Source: JBBPYC01 sp965218765
GTDB taxonomy: Bacteria; Pseudomonadota; Gammaproteobacteria; Burkholderiales; Burkholderiaceae_C
Length of the DNA: 64,000 bases
NCBI GenBank assembly: GCA_965218765.1
Contig: CBDCLU010000002.1
Coordinates: 930,001 to 994,000, forward strand
Direction: 5' to 3'
Made by a program: the position numbers and the translations under genes. Below the pieces are notes generated by a model. That model did not search any database, was not told where the DNA came from, and worked only from the letters and a program-made list of their open reading frames with translations. Positions within the stretch are counted from its first letter, which is position 1, and the number at the start of each line of letters is the position of its first letter. This document shows, piece after piece, positions 55,226 through 64,000 of this stretch.

Positions 55226-56194
55226 ATGAAATTCACCAGACTGCTCGCCGCATCGGTGCTGTTCGCAGCCGTCGCCGTCGCCGCGCCCTCCTTCGCGCAG
55301 AACTACCCGACCAAGCCGGTCACGATCGTCGTGCCCTACCCGCCGGGAGGGTCGGCCGACATTCTGGCGCGCACCGTCGGTGAACAGCTCGGAGAACGCC
55401 TCGGGCAGCCCGTCGTGGTCGAGAACAGGAGCGGCGCCGGCACCGCGATCGGCGCGCGCCTGGTCGCCGACGCCGCACCCGATGGGTACACGCTGCTGCT
55501 GGGCACCGTGAGTTCACAGGCGATCAATCCGGCCATGAGCAAGGTGGGCTACGACCCGGTCAAGGACTTCGTCGTCCTCAGCCCGCTGGCATCGATCCCG
55601 TTCGTGCTGGTGGCCCATCCTGCGGTGCCGTACGACAATGTGTCGCAATTGATCGCTGCGGCCAAAAGCGACCCGGGCAAACTGGCGTTTGCTTCGGCCG
55701 GCTCCGGGACTTCCAACCATCTGGCAGGCGAAATGCTGGCCAACGCCGCAGGCCTCAAGCTGCTGCACGTGCCATACCGCGGCAGCGCTCCGGCACTGGT
55801 CGACGTTCTCGCGGGGCACGTGCCCATCATGTTCGACCTGCAGACGACCGCACTTCCGAACGTCAAAGCCCATAAGGTCAAGGCGCTCGCGGTGACCGGG
55901 CCGCAGCGCAGCCCTTTGCTGCCCGACGTGCCGACCATGATGGAGAGCGGTTTGCCGGGCTACGAAGTCAGCGCATGGTTCGGCCTTTTCGCTCCCGCCA
56001 AGGTTCCTGAACCGATCACCGCGCGCCTGTCCTCGACGCTGTCCGAGATCCTGCAGCAGCCGCAGACAAGGAAGCGCCTGCAGGAGATCGGCGCAGAGCC
56101 GGACACGCGCACCGCGCCTGAGTTCGCGCGCTACGTCGAGTCAGAAGCCAAAAAGTACGCCGATATCGTCCGGGCCTCGAATCTGACGCCTTGA
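55226..56194 (+). CDS. Bug/TctC-family tripartite tricarboxylate receptor
   Basis: A 322-residue periplasmic solute receptor. A signal peptide ends in PSFAQ, then NYPTKPVTIVVPYPPGGSADILAR, the diagnostic Bug start, and the body shows LLLGTVSS, GYDPVKDF and GLPGYEVSAW. The family binds carboxylates, amides or vitamins. No TctA/TctB membrane genes are beside it, which is normal for Bug paralogues in Burkholderiales. ATG 55226 has GGAG eight bases upstream. Confidence 0.93.
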   Translation: MKFTRLLAASVLFAAVAVAAPSFAQNYPTKPVTIVVPYPPGGSADILARTVGEQLGERLGQPVVVENRSGAGTAIGARLVADAAPDGYTLLLGTVSSQAINPAMSKVGYDPVKDFVVLSPLASIPFVLVAHPAVPYDNVSQLIAAAKSDPGKLAFASAGSGTSNHLAGEMLANAAGLKLLHVPYRGSAPALVDVLAGHVPIMFDLQTTALPNVKAHKVKALAVTGPQRSPLLPDVPTMMESGLPGYEVSAWFGLFAPAKVPEPITARLSSTLSEILQQPQTRKRLQEIGAEPDTRTAPEFARYVESEAKKYADIVRASNLTP

Positions 56195-56413
56195 CGCCTG
56201 CAGCTGCGGATGCCGGAACCGGGGTTGCCCCGATGCCGGAGCAACCCGACCGGGCAACGCGATTTGCGGTATTGCCGCTCCCGCCGCAGTGAAAGCGTGC
56301 ATCGGCCTCTGCCGAACCCCTCATTTTGCCGCCAGGCGGACCTGGCAGACGAACAGATGAACAGACGCCGTTCGCCGACGTGGCGACGAGCGCCTCACGA
56401 GCAGGAACGGGCG

Positions 56414-57799
<1,386 letters not shown>

Positions 57800-57962
57800 G
57801 GCAGGAAAAACCTTTCGTCATGGAGGGGGTGCACGGGCTGGGGGCAGGCCTGCCGCAAATTATGGGCGCAGCATTCGGGCCACCATAATCGATCGATGCC
57901 GGGAGGCCACGATGCCGCCCGCCTTGCCTTGCATCCATTCCATTGCCCAAAGGCCCCGCAAT

Positions 57963-58622
57963 ATGCTGATCCTGCACAGTTTCTATTTGTCCCTGGCCAC
58001 CTACCGCGTGCGCATCGCACTGAACCTGAAGGGCGTCGCGTTCGAGGAGCGTACGCATGATCTGACCCAGGGCGAGCAGAACGCGGCCGACTTTCGCCAC
58101 GTGAACCCGGCCGGTGCGGTGCCGGCACTCGAAGGCGCGACCGATGAGCCGCTCACGCAGAGCCTCGCGATCCTCGAATGGCTCGAAGAAACTTGTCCCG
58201 AGCCTGCGCTGCTGCCGGCCGATGCAGCGGGACGCGCGCGCGTGCGGTCGCTGTTTCTGCTCACCGCCGCCGACACGCATCCGATCGTCGTGCCGCGCGT
58301 GCGCAAGCGCCTGGCCGAGCAGTTCGGCGCCGACGAGGCCGCGCACCGCGACTGGTCCGCGCACTGGTTTCGCGAAGGCTGCGCGGCTTACGAAGCGCGG
58401 CTGGCGCCGGGTGCAACGCGCTGCCACGGCGAGCGCCTGAGCATTGCGGACCTCGGCATCGCAAGCCACCGGATCGGCGCCGAGCGGTTCGACGTCGAGA
58501 TTGCGCCGTTTCCGAAATTCAGTGCGGTCACGAACGCGCTGCTCACGCTGCCCGAATTTGCGGCCGCGCACCCGCGGCATCAGCGCGGCGCACCGGCGGC
58601 TATAAGCCGGCCACGCGGATAA
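57963..58622 (+). CDS. Glutathione S-transferase, maleylacetoacetate isomerase (zeta)-like
   Basis: A 219-residue zeta-class GST. The fold is clear: LHSFYLSLATYRVRIALNLKGV, HVNPAGAVPALE, QSLAILEWLEE and the C-terminal helices. Maleylacetoacetate isomerases use Ser-Ser-(x)-x-R-V-R-I-A-L; here only one serine is in the S-L-A-T-Y-R-V-R-I-A-L segment, so isomerase activity is not assured. Start is ATG 57963, with several open codons upstream. It is divergent from fumC and 34 bases before fumA, but the surrounding genes give no tyrosine pathway. Confidence 0.78.
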   Translation: MLILHSFYLSLATYRVRIALNLKGVAFEERTHDLTQGEQNAADFRHVNPAGAVPALEGATDEPLTQSLAILEWLEETCPEPALLPADAAGRARVRSLFLLTAADTHPIVVPRVRKRLAEQFGADEAAHRDWSAHWFREGCAAYEARLAPGATRCHGERLSIADLGIASHRIGAERFDVEIAPFPKFSAVTNALLTLPEFAAAHPRHQRGAPAAISRPRG

Positions 58623-58656
58623 TTTGGTCTGACGCTTCACTGCCATTGTCCAGCCC

Positions 58657-60207
58657 ATGACCACCATCCGACAAGCCGACCTGATCGAATCGATCGCCGG
58701 CGCCCTGCAGTTCATCAGCTACTACCACCCGGCCGACTACATCGCGCACCTCGCGCGTGCCTACGAGCGCGAACAGTCGCCGGCAGCAAAAGATGCGATC
58801 GCCCAGATCCTGACCAACAGCAGGATGAGCGCGACCGGGCACCGGCCGATGTGCCAGGACACCGGCATCGTCAACGTGTTCCTCAAAGTCGGCATGGAGG
58901 TGCGCTGGGAGGGCTTCACGGGAAGCCTCGAAGACGCGATCAACGAAGGCGTTCGGCGCGGCTACAACGACCCTGACAACACGCTGCGAGCGAGCATCGT
59001 CGCGGACCCGCAATTCACGCGCAAGAACACCGGCGACAACACGCCGGCCGTGATCGTCACCGAGCTCGTGCCTGGCGACAAGCTGGACGTGACCGTGGCC
59101 GCGAAAGGCGGCGGCTCCGAGAACAAATCCAAGCTCGTGATGCTGAACCCGAGCGATTCGGTGGTCGACTGGGTGCTGAAGACCGTGCCGACGATGGGCG
59201 CCGGCTGGTGCCCGCCGGGCATGCTCGGGATCGGCATCGGCGGCACCGCGGAGAAGGCCGCATTGCTCGCGAAAGAGTCGTTGATGGACGACATCGACAT
59301 GCACGAGCTGCAGGCGAAGGCGGCCGATGGCGAAACCCTCACACCGGTCGAGCAACTGCGCGTGGAGCTGTACGAGAAGGTCAACGCGCTGGGCATCGGC
59401 GCGCAGGGCCTGGGCGGGCTGACCACGGTGCTCGACGTGAAGATCAGGATGTACCCGACGCATGCAGCGAGCAAGCCGGTTGCGCTGATCCCGAACTGCG
59501 CGGCCACGCGCCATGCGCATTTCGTGCTGGACGGCAGCGGCCCGGTCCATCTCGAGCCGCCGAGCCTGGACACCTGGCCGGACGTGAACTGGCAGCCCGA
59601 CACCCGGACCAGCCGCCGCGTCGACCTGAACACGCTGACCCGCGAACAGGTGGCGGCTTGGAAGCCCGGAGAGACCCTGCTGCTGAACGGCCGCATGCTG
59701 ACCGGCCGAGACGCCGCGCACAAGCGGATTCAGGACATGCTGGCTGCGGGTGAGCCGGTGCCGGTCGATTTCACGAACCGGGTCATCTATTACGTCGGCC
59801 CGGTCGATCCGGTGGGCAGCGAGGCGGTCGGCCCGGCAGGCCCGACGACGTCCACTCGCATGGACAAGTTCACCGACATGATGCTGGGCAAAACCGGGCT
59901 GCTCGCGATGGTCGGCAAAGCCGAGCGCGGGCCGGCAGCGGTCGCGTCGATCAAGCAGCACCGGTCGGCATATCTGATGGCGGTCGGCGGCGCTGCGTAT
60001 CTCGTCTCCAAGGCGATCAAGACCGCGAAAGTGCTCGCGTTCGAGGACCTCGGCATGGAAGCCATCTACGAGTTCGACGTGCAGGACATGCCGGTCACGG
60101 TTGCCGTGGATGCGGGCGGCACCAGCGCGCACGTGACCGGGCCGGCCGAGTGGCAGCAGCGGATTGCGAGTGGCGAGTTCAAGAACATCGCGGTCGTCGC
60201 GGCGTGA
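58657..60207 (+). CDS. fumA: Fumarate hydratase, class I
   Basis: An iron-sulfur fumarase of 516 residues that hydrates fumarate to malate. The cluster-ligand cysteines are in MCQDTGIVN, the CPPGMLGIGIGG segment and PNCAATRHA. The single-chain form with N- and C-terminal domains fused is standard. Having this together with fumC in one neighbourhood is useful redundancy, because iron-sulfur fumarases fail under oxidative or iron stress. Its stop overlaps the murI start (GTGA). Confidence 0.95.
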   Translation: MTTIRQADLIESIAGALQFISYYHPADYIAHLARAYEREQSPAAKDAIAQILTNSRMSATGHRPMCQDTGIVNVFLKVGMEVRWEGFTGSLEDAINEGVRRGYNDPDNTLRASIVADPQFTRKNTGDNTPAVIVTELVPGDKLDVTVAAKGGGSENKSKLVMLNPSDSVVDWVLKTVPTMGAGWCPPGMLGIGIGGTAEKAALLAKESLMDDIDMHELQAKAADGETLTPVEQLRVELYEKVNALGIGAQGLGGLTTVLDVKIRMYPTHAASKPVALIPNCAATRHAHFVLDGSGPVHLEPPSLDTWPDVNWQPDTRTSRRVDLNTLTREQVAAWKPGETLLLNGRMLTGRDAAHKRIQDMLAAGEPVPVDFTNRVIYYVGPVDPVGSEAVGPAGPTTSTRMDKFTDMMLGKTGLLAMVGKAERGPAAVASIKQHRSAYLMAVGGAAYLVSKAIKTAKVLAFEDLGMEAIYEFDVQDMPVTVAVDAGGTSAHVTGPAEWQQRIASGEFKNIAVVAA

Positions 60208-61091
60208 CGGTGGCAACGCCGGTCACTGCCGACGCGCCGATCGGCGTGTTCGACAGTGGCGTCGGCGGTCTGAGCGTGCTGCGCGCGCTGCGTGCCGAGT
60301 TGCCGCATGAACGGTTCATCTATTTCGCCGACAGCGGCCATGCGCCGTACGGCGAGCGGGATGGCACCTTTGTGATCGAGCGGTCGCGGCACGTACTCGA
60401 CCTGCTGCGCCGCGAGCATGCGATCAAGGCGCTGGTGGTCGCGTGCAACACGGCGACCGCTGCCGCGATCCACCTGTTGCGCGCAGCAAACCCCGAACTG
60501 CCGATCATCGGCGTCGAACCCGCACTGAAACCCGCACTCGCCGCGAGCCGCACGCGTCGCATCGGCGTGCTCGCCACGCGCGGCACACTGACCAGCGCGA
60601 AGTACGCAGCGCTGCAGGCGAGCCTGGGCTTCGATGCCGCCTTCATCACGCAGCCGTGCGACGGCCTTGCCTCTGCAATCGAACGCTTCGATGCTCCAAA
60701 AATAGTAGCGCTATGCGCACAATACACAAGCGCCCTGGGCACTTTTGGCACTCAAGACGGCCAAATCGACACGCTCGTGCTCGGCTGCACGCACTACCCC
60801 GTGGTGGCCGACCAGTGGCGCGACTGCATCGGGCCGCAAGTGGCGCTGATCGAAACCGGGCCGCCGGTCGCGCGGCAGACGCGCAAGGTGCTGGCAGCGG
60901 CAGGGTTGCTCACCCAGCGAATCGGACCGGCCGATCACCTGAAGTTGCTGAGCACGGGCGATGTTCGGCTGCTGCGCGAAGCGGCGGCGCGCTGGCTGCC
61001 GATGGCCATGACGCCTGAGACTTGCGCACTCACGGTGGGACTTGCCCCCGATCCCTACGATTTCCAAGAAGTTTTTGGAGCTGCGCGATGA
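60204..61091 (+). CDS. murI: Glutamate racemase
   Basis: Makes D-glutamate for peptidoglycan. The 295-residue protein has the two catalytic cysteines in VACNTATAAA and LGCTHYP, with the FDSGVGGLSVLR and ADSGHAPYGER motifs. Start is GTG 60204, overlapping the fumA stop; a second GTG follows at 60210. Residues about 166-186 (in PKIVALCAQYTSALGTFGTQ) are encoded by a dispersed repeat, so this part of the protein derives from inserted DNA yet keeps the frame. Confidence 0.93.
   Translation: MTVATPVTADAPIGVFDSGVGGLSVLRALRAELPHERFIYFADSGHAPYGERDGTFVIERSRHVLDLLRREHAIKALVVACNTATAAAIHLLRAANPELPIIGVEPALKPALAASRTRRIGVLATRGTLTSAKYAALQASLGFDAAFITQPCDGLASAIERFDAPKIVALCAQYTSALGTFGTQDGQIDTLVLGCTHYPVVADQWRDCIGPQVALIETGPPVARQTRKVLAAAGLLTQRIGPADHLKLLSTGDVRLLREAAARWLPMAMTPETCALTVGLAPDPYDFQEVFGAAR
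60696..60758 (+). repeat. Dispersed short repeat inside murI
   Basis: From CCAAAAATAGTAGCGCTATG to GGCACTCAAGAC, AT-richer than the surrounding gene. It matches the mutL copy over about 58 gap-free bases and the intergenic copies in layout. It is read in frame in murI between two conserved blocks. Confidence 0.65.
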
Positions 61092-61327
61092 CTGACGAGA
61101 TTGCAAACCTGGTGCTCGAACACCTAAAACGGTTTCGACCCGGCCAAGAGCGTATTGAGCGCAAGCTCGAAGAGCTGATTGTGCGCATCGGCAACCTCGA
61201 AATCAGCGTCGCGGGTCCGCGCCGCGACTTCGCCCACTCTGAAGAAAACGCGGCAGCGATGGGCGTCCGCATGGACCGCATGAACGACCGCGTCGAACGG
61301 ATCGAAAAGCGGCTTGAGCTGATCTGA
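61088..61327 (+). CDS. Small coiled-coil protein, unknown function
   Basis: A 79-residue protein whose ATG overlaps the murI stop (ATGA). It is a probable coiled coil with charged heptads (ERIERKLEELIVRIGNLE, then MDRMNDRVERIEKRLEL), of a kind often found next to mobile or plasmid-borne genes. No function can be assigned. It could be coupled to murI expression or be a remnant of a mobile module with the nearby antitoxin. Confidence 0.55.
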   Translation: MTDEIANLVLEHLKRFRPGQERIERKLEELIVRIGNLEISVAGPRRDFAHSEENAAAMGVRMDRMNDRVERIEKRLELI

Positions 61328-61374
61328 CCGCATTGCGCTCCTGCTTCTGTTAGCGCGTCCTCAAAATGCAGGGT

Positions 61375-61623
61375 TCATAGCGCATCGAGCGGCAGCTTGT
61401 GCACAACCTGGCCTTCGCGGGCATCCGCGGTCGCGCTCAGCTCGACGTCTTCGAGCACATTCACCATGGCTTCGAATACACGCGCCGGCACGCAGTAGAA
61501 CGCAGGCTTGTTACGGTTCAGGATCGCCACGGGCAGGCCCATGCCCGCCGCGACGGTCCTCATCGGGTTCTTCCTGAGTTCGGAGACGCTGGCGATTGCG
61601 TCAGCAAGGATCACGGGAGTCAT
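61375..61623 (-). CDS. Orphan StbD/Phd-YefM-type antitoxin
   Basis: An 82-residue Phd/YefM antitoxin of the StbD type. It begins MTPVILADAIASVSELRKNP and continues GMGLPVAILNRNKPAFYCVP, the family's conserved first half, ending VVHKLPLDAL. The cognate toxin gene of such modules normally lies directly downstream on the same strand; here the next 47 bases and then an opposite-strand gene leave no room for it. ATG 61623 is preferred over a long upstream frame reaching 61722. Confidence 0.8.
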   Translation of the reverse strand: MTPVILADAIASVSELRKNPMRTVAAGMGLPVAILNRNKPAFYCVPARVFEAMVNVLEDVELSATADAREGQVVHKLPLDAL

Positions 61624-61722
61624 GACTGCATCCAAGCGTTTCCGATAGCGCCAATGCCATTGCTCGCATTCGGTCCAGACACCGATGCAGTACAACACCA
61701 CCCGCCGTCGCGCTCCTGTCAC

Positions 61723-63825
61723 TCAGCAATCGTCGCCGCCACCCGTCGGCACATTGCGCTCCAACTCGTCGATCCACGCCGTCGCTTCCGAATCGCTCGG
61801 CGCCCGCCAGTCTCCGCGCGGCGACAGCGAGCCGCCGGAGCCGACTTTCGGCCCATTCGGCAGGCAGCTGCGTTTGAACTGGCTGGTCTTGAAAAAGCGC
61901 CAGAGAAAAGTACGCAGGTGCCGGCGGATATCGTCGATGCCGTATTCGTTCTTTTCCTCGTTCGCACGCTGCGGCCAGCGGCCTGTTTCGCGGTCGTGCC
62001 ACGCACACCACGCGAGGAACGCGACCTTGCTCGGCCGGAAGCCGAAACGCAGGATGTAGTAGAGATGGAAGTCCTGCAACTCGTACGGGCCGATCGTGTC
62101 TTCGGACTTCTGCTCGGGTTGCGCCACCGCGGACCCGTCGTCGACTTCCGAACCCGCCTCGGCCGCCGGCACCAGTTCCGGGCTGATCTGCGTGGCGACG
62201 ATCGCGTGCAGCGTCGCGCTGCCCGCTGTATCGAACATGCCGCTGTCCGCAACCCAGCCGACCAGATGCTTGATCAAGGTCTTGGGCACGCTTGCGTTCA
62301 CGTTGTAGTGCGACATGTGGTCGCCGACGCCGTAGGTGCACCAGCCTAAAGCGAGTTCGCTCAGGTCGCCGGTGCCGACCACGATGCCGCCGTTCGCGTT
62401 CGCAAGCCGGAACAGGTGACTGGTGCGCTCGCCGGCCTGCACGTTCTCGAACGTGATGTCGTAGACCGGCTCGCCACGCGCGTACGGATGGCCGAGGTCG
62501 GCCAGCATCTGCGCGCAGCTCGGCCGGATATCGATCTCGCGCGCGCTGCAGCCGATCGCGGCCATCAACGCATGCGCCTGCTGCAAGGTGCGGCCGCTGG
62601 TCGCAAAACCCGGCATCGTGAAGCCGAGGATGTCGGCCCGAGGGCGCTTCAGCCGGTCCATCGCCTGCGCGCAGACCAAGAGCGCGTGCGTCGAGTCGAG
62701 CCCGCCGGAAACGCCGATCACGAGCTTCTGGATACCGGCGGCTTCGACGCGCTGCACGAGCGACTGCACCTGGATGTTGAACACTTCGCGGCAGCGCTCG
62801 TCGCGCGTGGCCGGGTCGGCCGGCACGTACGGAAAGCGCTCGATGTCGCGCAGCAGCGCACCGCGCGCTCCCTGGTTGGCCGGCACGTCGAAGACGATGG
62901 TGCGCCAGCCGGACAGCGCGCCTTGGTGCCGGCGCACGCTGTCGCCGAACGTGGTCTGGCGCATCCGGTCATGCTCGAGCCGCTCGAGGTCGATGTCGGC
63001 GACGATCCGATGCGATTCGTTGCTGAACCGTTCGCTCTCGGCCAGCAGGTCGCCGCATTCATAGATCAGCGCCTGCCCGTCCCAGGCCAGATCGGTCGTC
63101 GACTCGCCGATGCCGGCCGAGGAATACAAGTAGGCCGCGACGCAGCGCGCCGACTGCAGCGCGACGAGCTGGTGCCGATAGTCGGCCTTGCCGATCGTGA
63201 TGTTGGATGCCGACAGATTCGCGAGTATGGTGGCGCCGGCCAGCGCCGCATAGCTCGACGGCGGCAGCGGCACCCAGACGTCCTCGCAGATCTCCACATG
63301 GATCTTGAGCAGCGGCTGCGCGCTCGCCTGGAAGATCAAATCGGCGCCGAACGGCACGCGCGCGCCGCACAGGTCGATCTCGCGGGACAGCGCGCTGTCG
63401 GCGCCCGCGAACTGGCGCGCCTCATAGAACTCGCCATAGTTCGGCAGATAGGTCTTGGGCACGACGCCGAGCAGCCGGCCGCCCGCGACGACCGCCGCGC
63501 AGTTGAACAGCCGCTGATCGACGCGCAGCGGCAGCCCGACAATGGCCGCCGCGCACACTTTCGTCGACGCCTGCACGACTTGCGCGAGCGCTGCCTCGCA
63601 CGCATCGAGCAGTGCCGCCTGGTGAAACAGGTCGTCGCAGGTATAGGCCGACAGGCCGAGTTCCGGAAACAGCACCAGATCGGCGCCGGCGCCCGCCGCA
63701 TCTTCGTACATCGCTATCGTTTCCGAAGCGTTGAAGGCGGGATCGGCGACCCGGTTCCGCGGCACCGCGACGCACGCGCGCGCAAAACCGTGGCGGCGCG
63801 GATCGAAGAAATCTGCCTGCGTCAT
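61723..63825 (-). CDS. nadE: Glutamine-dependent NAD+ synthetase
   Basis: Amidates nicotinic acid adenine dinucleotide to NAD+. The 700 residues divide into an N-terminal nitrilase-like glutaminase (Glu in LVLFPELGLSAYTCDD, Lys in VPKTYLPNYGEFYEAR, Cys in VEICEDVWVPL) that channels ammonia and a C-terminal synthetase (VIGVSGGLDSTHALLV ATP-binding motif). Length is within the range of the glutamine-dependent form. Its ATG overlaps the stop of the upstream isochorismatase-like gene. Confidence 0.94.
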   Translation of the reverse strand: MTQADFFDPRRHGFARACVAVPRNRVADPAFNASETIAMYEDAAGAGADLVLFPELGLSAYTCDDLFHQAALLDACEAALAQVVQASTKVCAAAIVGLPLRVDQRLFNCAAVVAGGRLLGVVPKTYLPNYGEFYEARQFAGADSALSREIDLCGARVPFGADLIFQASAQPLLKIHVEICEDVWVPLPPSSYAALAGATILANLSASNITIGKADYRHQLVALQSARCVAAYLYSSAGIGESTTDLAWDGQALIYECGDLLAESERFSNESHRIVADIDLERLEHDRMRQTTFGDSVRRHQGALSGWRTIVFDVPANQGARGALLRDIERFPYVPADPATRDERCREVFNIQVQSLVQRVEAAGIQKLVIGVSGGLDSTHALLVCAQAMDRLKRPRADILGFTMPGFATSGRTLQQAHALMAAIGCSAREIDIRPSCAQMLADLGHPYARGEPVYDITFENVQAGERTSHLFRLANANGGIVVGTGDLSELALGWCTYGVGDHMSHYNVNASVPKTLIKHLVGWVADSGMFDTAGSATLHAIVATQISPELVPAAEAGSEVDDGSAVAQPEQKSEDTIGPYELQDFHLYYILRFGFRPSKVAFLAWCAWHDRETGRWPQRANEEKNEYGIDDIRRHLRTFLWRFFKTSQFKRSCLPNGPKVGSGGSLSPRGDWRAPSDSEATAWIDELERNVPTGGGDDC

Positions 63826-64000
63826 CGCTCGTGCTCCGTCTGCCGCTTCTCAGCCAGTTCCAGCTCCGATCCGGGCGTGGTGTCGACCTTCAGCACTTCC
63901 TCGTAATGCTGAAGCGCGGCGGCGTTGCGCGCCCGGGACTGCGAAGCGATGCAGTCGCGCGGCACCACCACGTCGAGGTCGCGCATGCGCGCCTCGGCCG
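63822..64000 (-). CDS. Isochorismatase-family cysteine hydrolase, C-terminal part (runs off the window)
   Basis: The C-terminal 59 residues read ARMRDLDVVVPRDCIASQSRARNAAAL (in two parts) then HYEEVLKVDTTPG, typical of isochorismatase-like cysteine hydrolases near the catalytic lid region, followed by a charged tail. Its stop overlaps nadE as ATGA, so it is coupled to NAD synthesis. A nicotinamidase role is plausible, since that enzyme makes nicotinic acid for the same pathway, but other isochorismatase substrates are equally possible and the catalytic residues lie outside the window. Confidence 0.7.
   Translation of the reverse strand, partial: AEARMRDLDVVVPRDCIASQSRARNAAALQHYEEVLKVDTTPGSELELAEKRQTEHER

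Noticed and set aside
61328..61374. Space for a toxin partner of the StbD-like antitoxin
   Set aside because: Only 47 bases lie before the opposite-strand gene; no frame of toxin length exists.

Overview
The window is high-GC, densely coded bacterial chromosome from a betaproteobacterium of the order Burkholderiales. Support comes from the run pyrG-kdsA-DUF1330-eno-ftsB, the convergence of dut/coaBC housekeeping genes, a Bug (TctC) solute receptor, a DctPQM TRAP system, and a family of short AT-richer dispersed repeats of a kind I associate with Comamonadaceae genomes (family-level placement is inference). No rRNA, tRNA or CRISPR array was seen. One complete insertion sequence is present.

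Layout. 1-5350: mostly minus-strand genes: a partial lipoprotein, an unknown gene coupled to a RoxA-type ribosomal oxygenase, a SlyD-like isomerase on the plus strand, a SlyB-like lipoprotein, dut and coaBC. 5504-9997: the plus-strand run pyrG, kdsA, DUF1330, eno, ftsB. 10081-12102: hslO, an unknown gene and a gamma-class carbonic anhydrase. 12148-18302: a COG2833-like ferritin-like protein, a P1-family peptidase, a radical SAM protein paired with a DUF547 lipoprotein, an AbrB-type membrane protein and a divergent MsrA. 18286-22733: ettA, a VapBC-like toxin-antitoxin pair, and rhlE with a terminator-like leader hairpin.

23355-34787 is an accessory sugar-acid catabolic region: an SDR and a 2-hydroxyacid dehydrogenase on the minus strand, then two IlvD/Edd dehydratases flanking dgoK and dgoA, a DenD-like NAD-dependent dehydrogenase and a complete TRAP transporter. 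The genes together predict uptake of an aldonate, dehydration to a 2-keto-3-deoxy acid, phosphorylation and aldol cleavage to pyruvate plus triose phosphate. 34826-38558 is a translationally coupled marR-MFS-MATE efflux operon, divergent from a thioesterase gene, with a near-perfect palindrome between them. 38609-42371 is an Fbp-type ferric iron ABC transporter behind a Fur-like site.

42522-46162 holds a small lipoprotein, gloA, a nitroreductase-thioesterase operon, and a second thioesterase gene broken both by an in-frame amber codon and by an IS5-family element. 46209-51710: an HDAC-like amidohydrolase, an alpha/beta hydrolase lipoprotein, mutL, a small membrane protein and a DedA protein. 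51800-56194: a hydrolase-RidA-diiron protein operon divergent from a LysR regulator and a Bug receptor, a candidate small catabolic system. 56414-64000: fumC, a maiA-like GST, fumA coupled to murI, a coiled-coil ORF, an orphan StbD/Phd-like antitoxin, glutamine-dependent nadE and the 3' end of an isochorismatase-family hydrolase.

The most notable items are the nonsense-then-IS inactivation of the thioesterase gene, repeat-derived segments carried in frame inside murI and mutL, the radical SAM/DUF547 pair, the diiron/RidA/LysR cluster and the terminator-like leader of rhlE.
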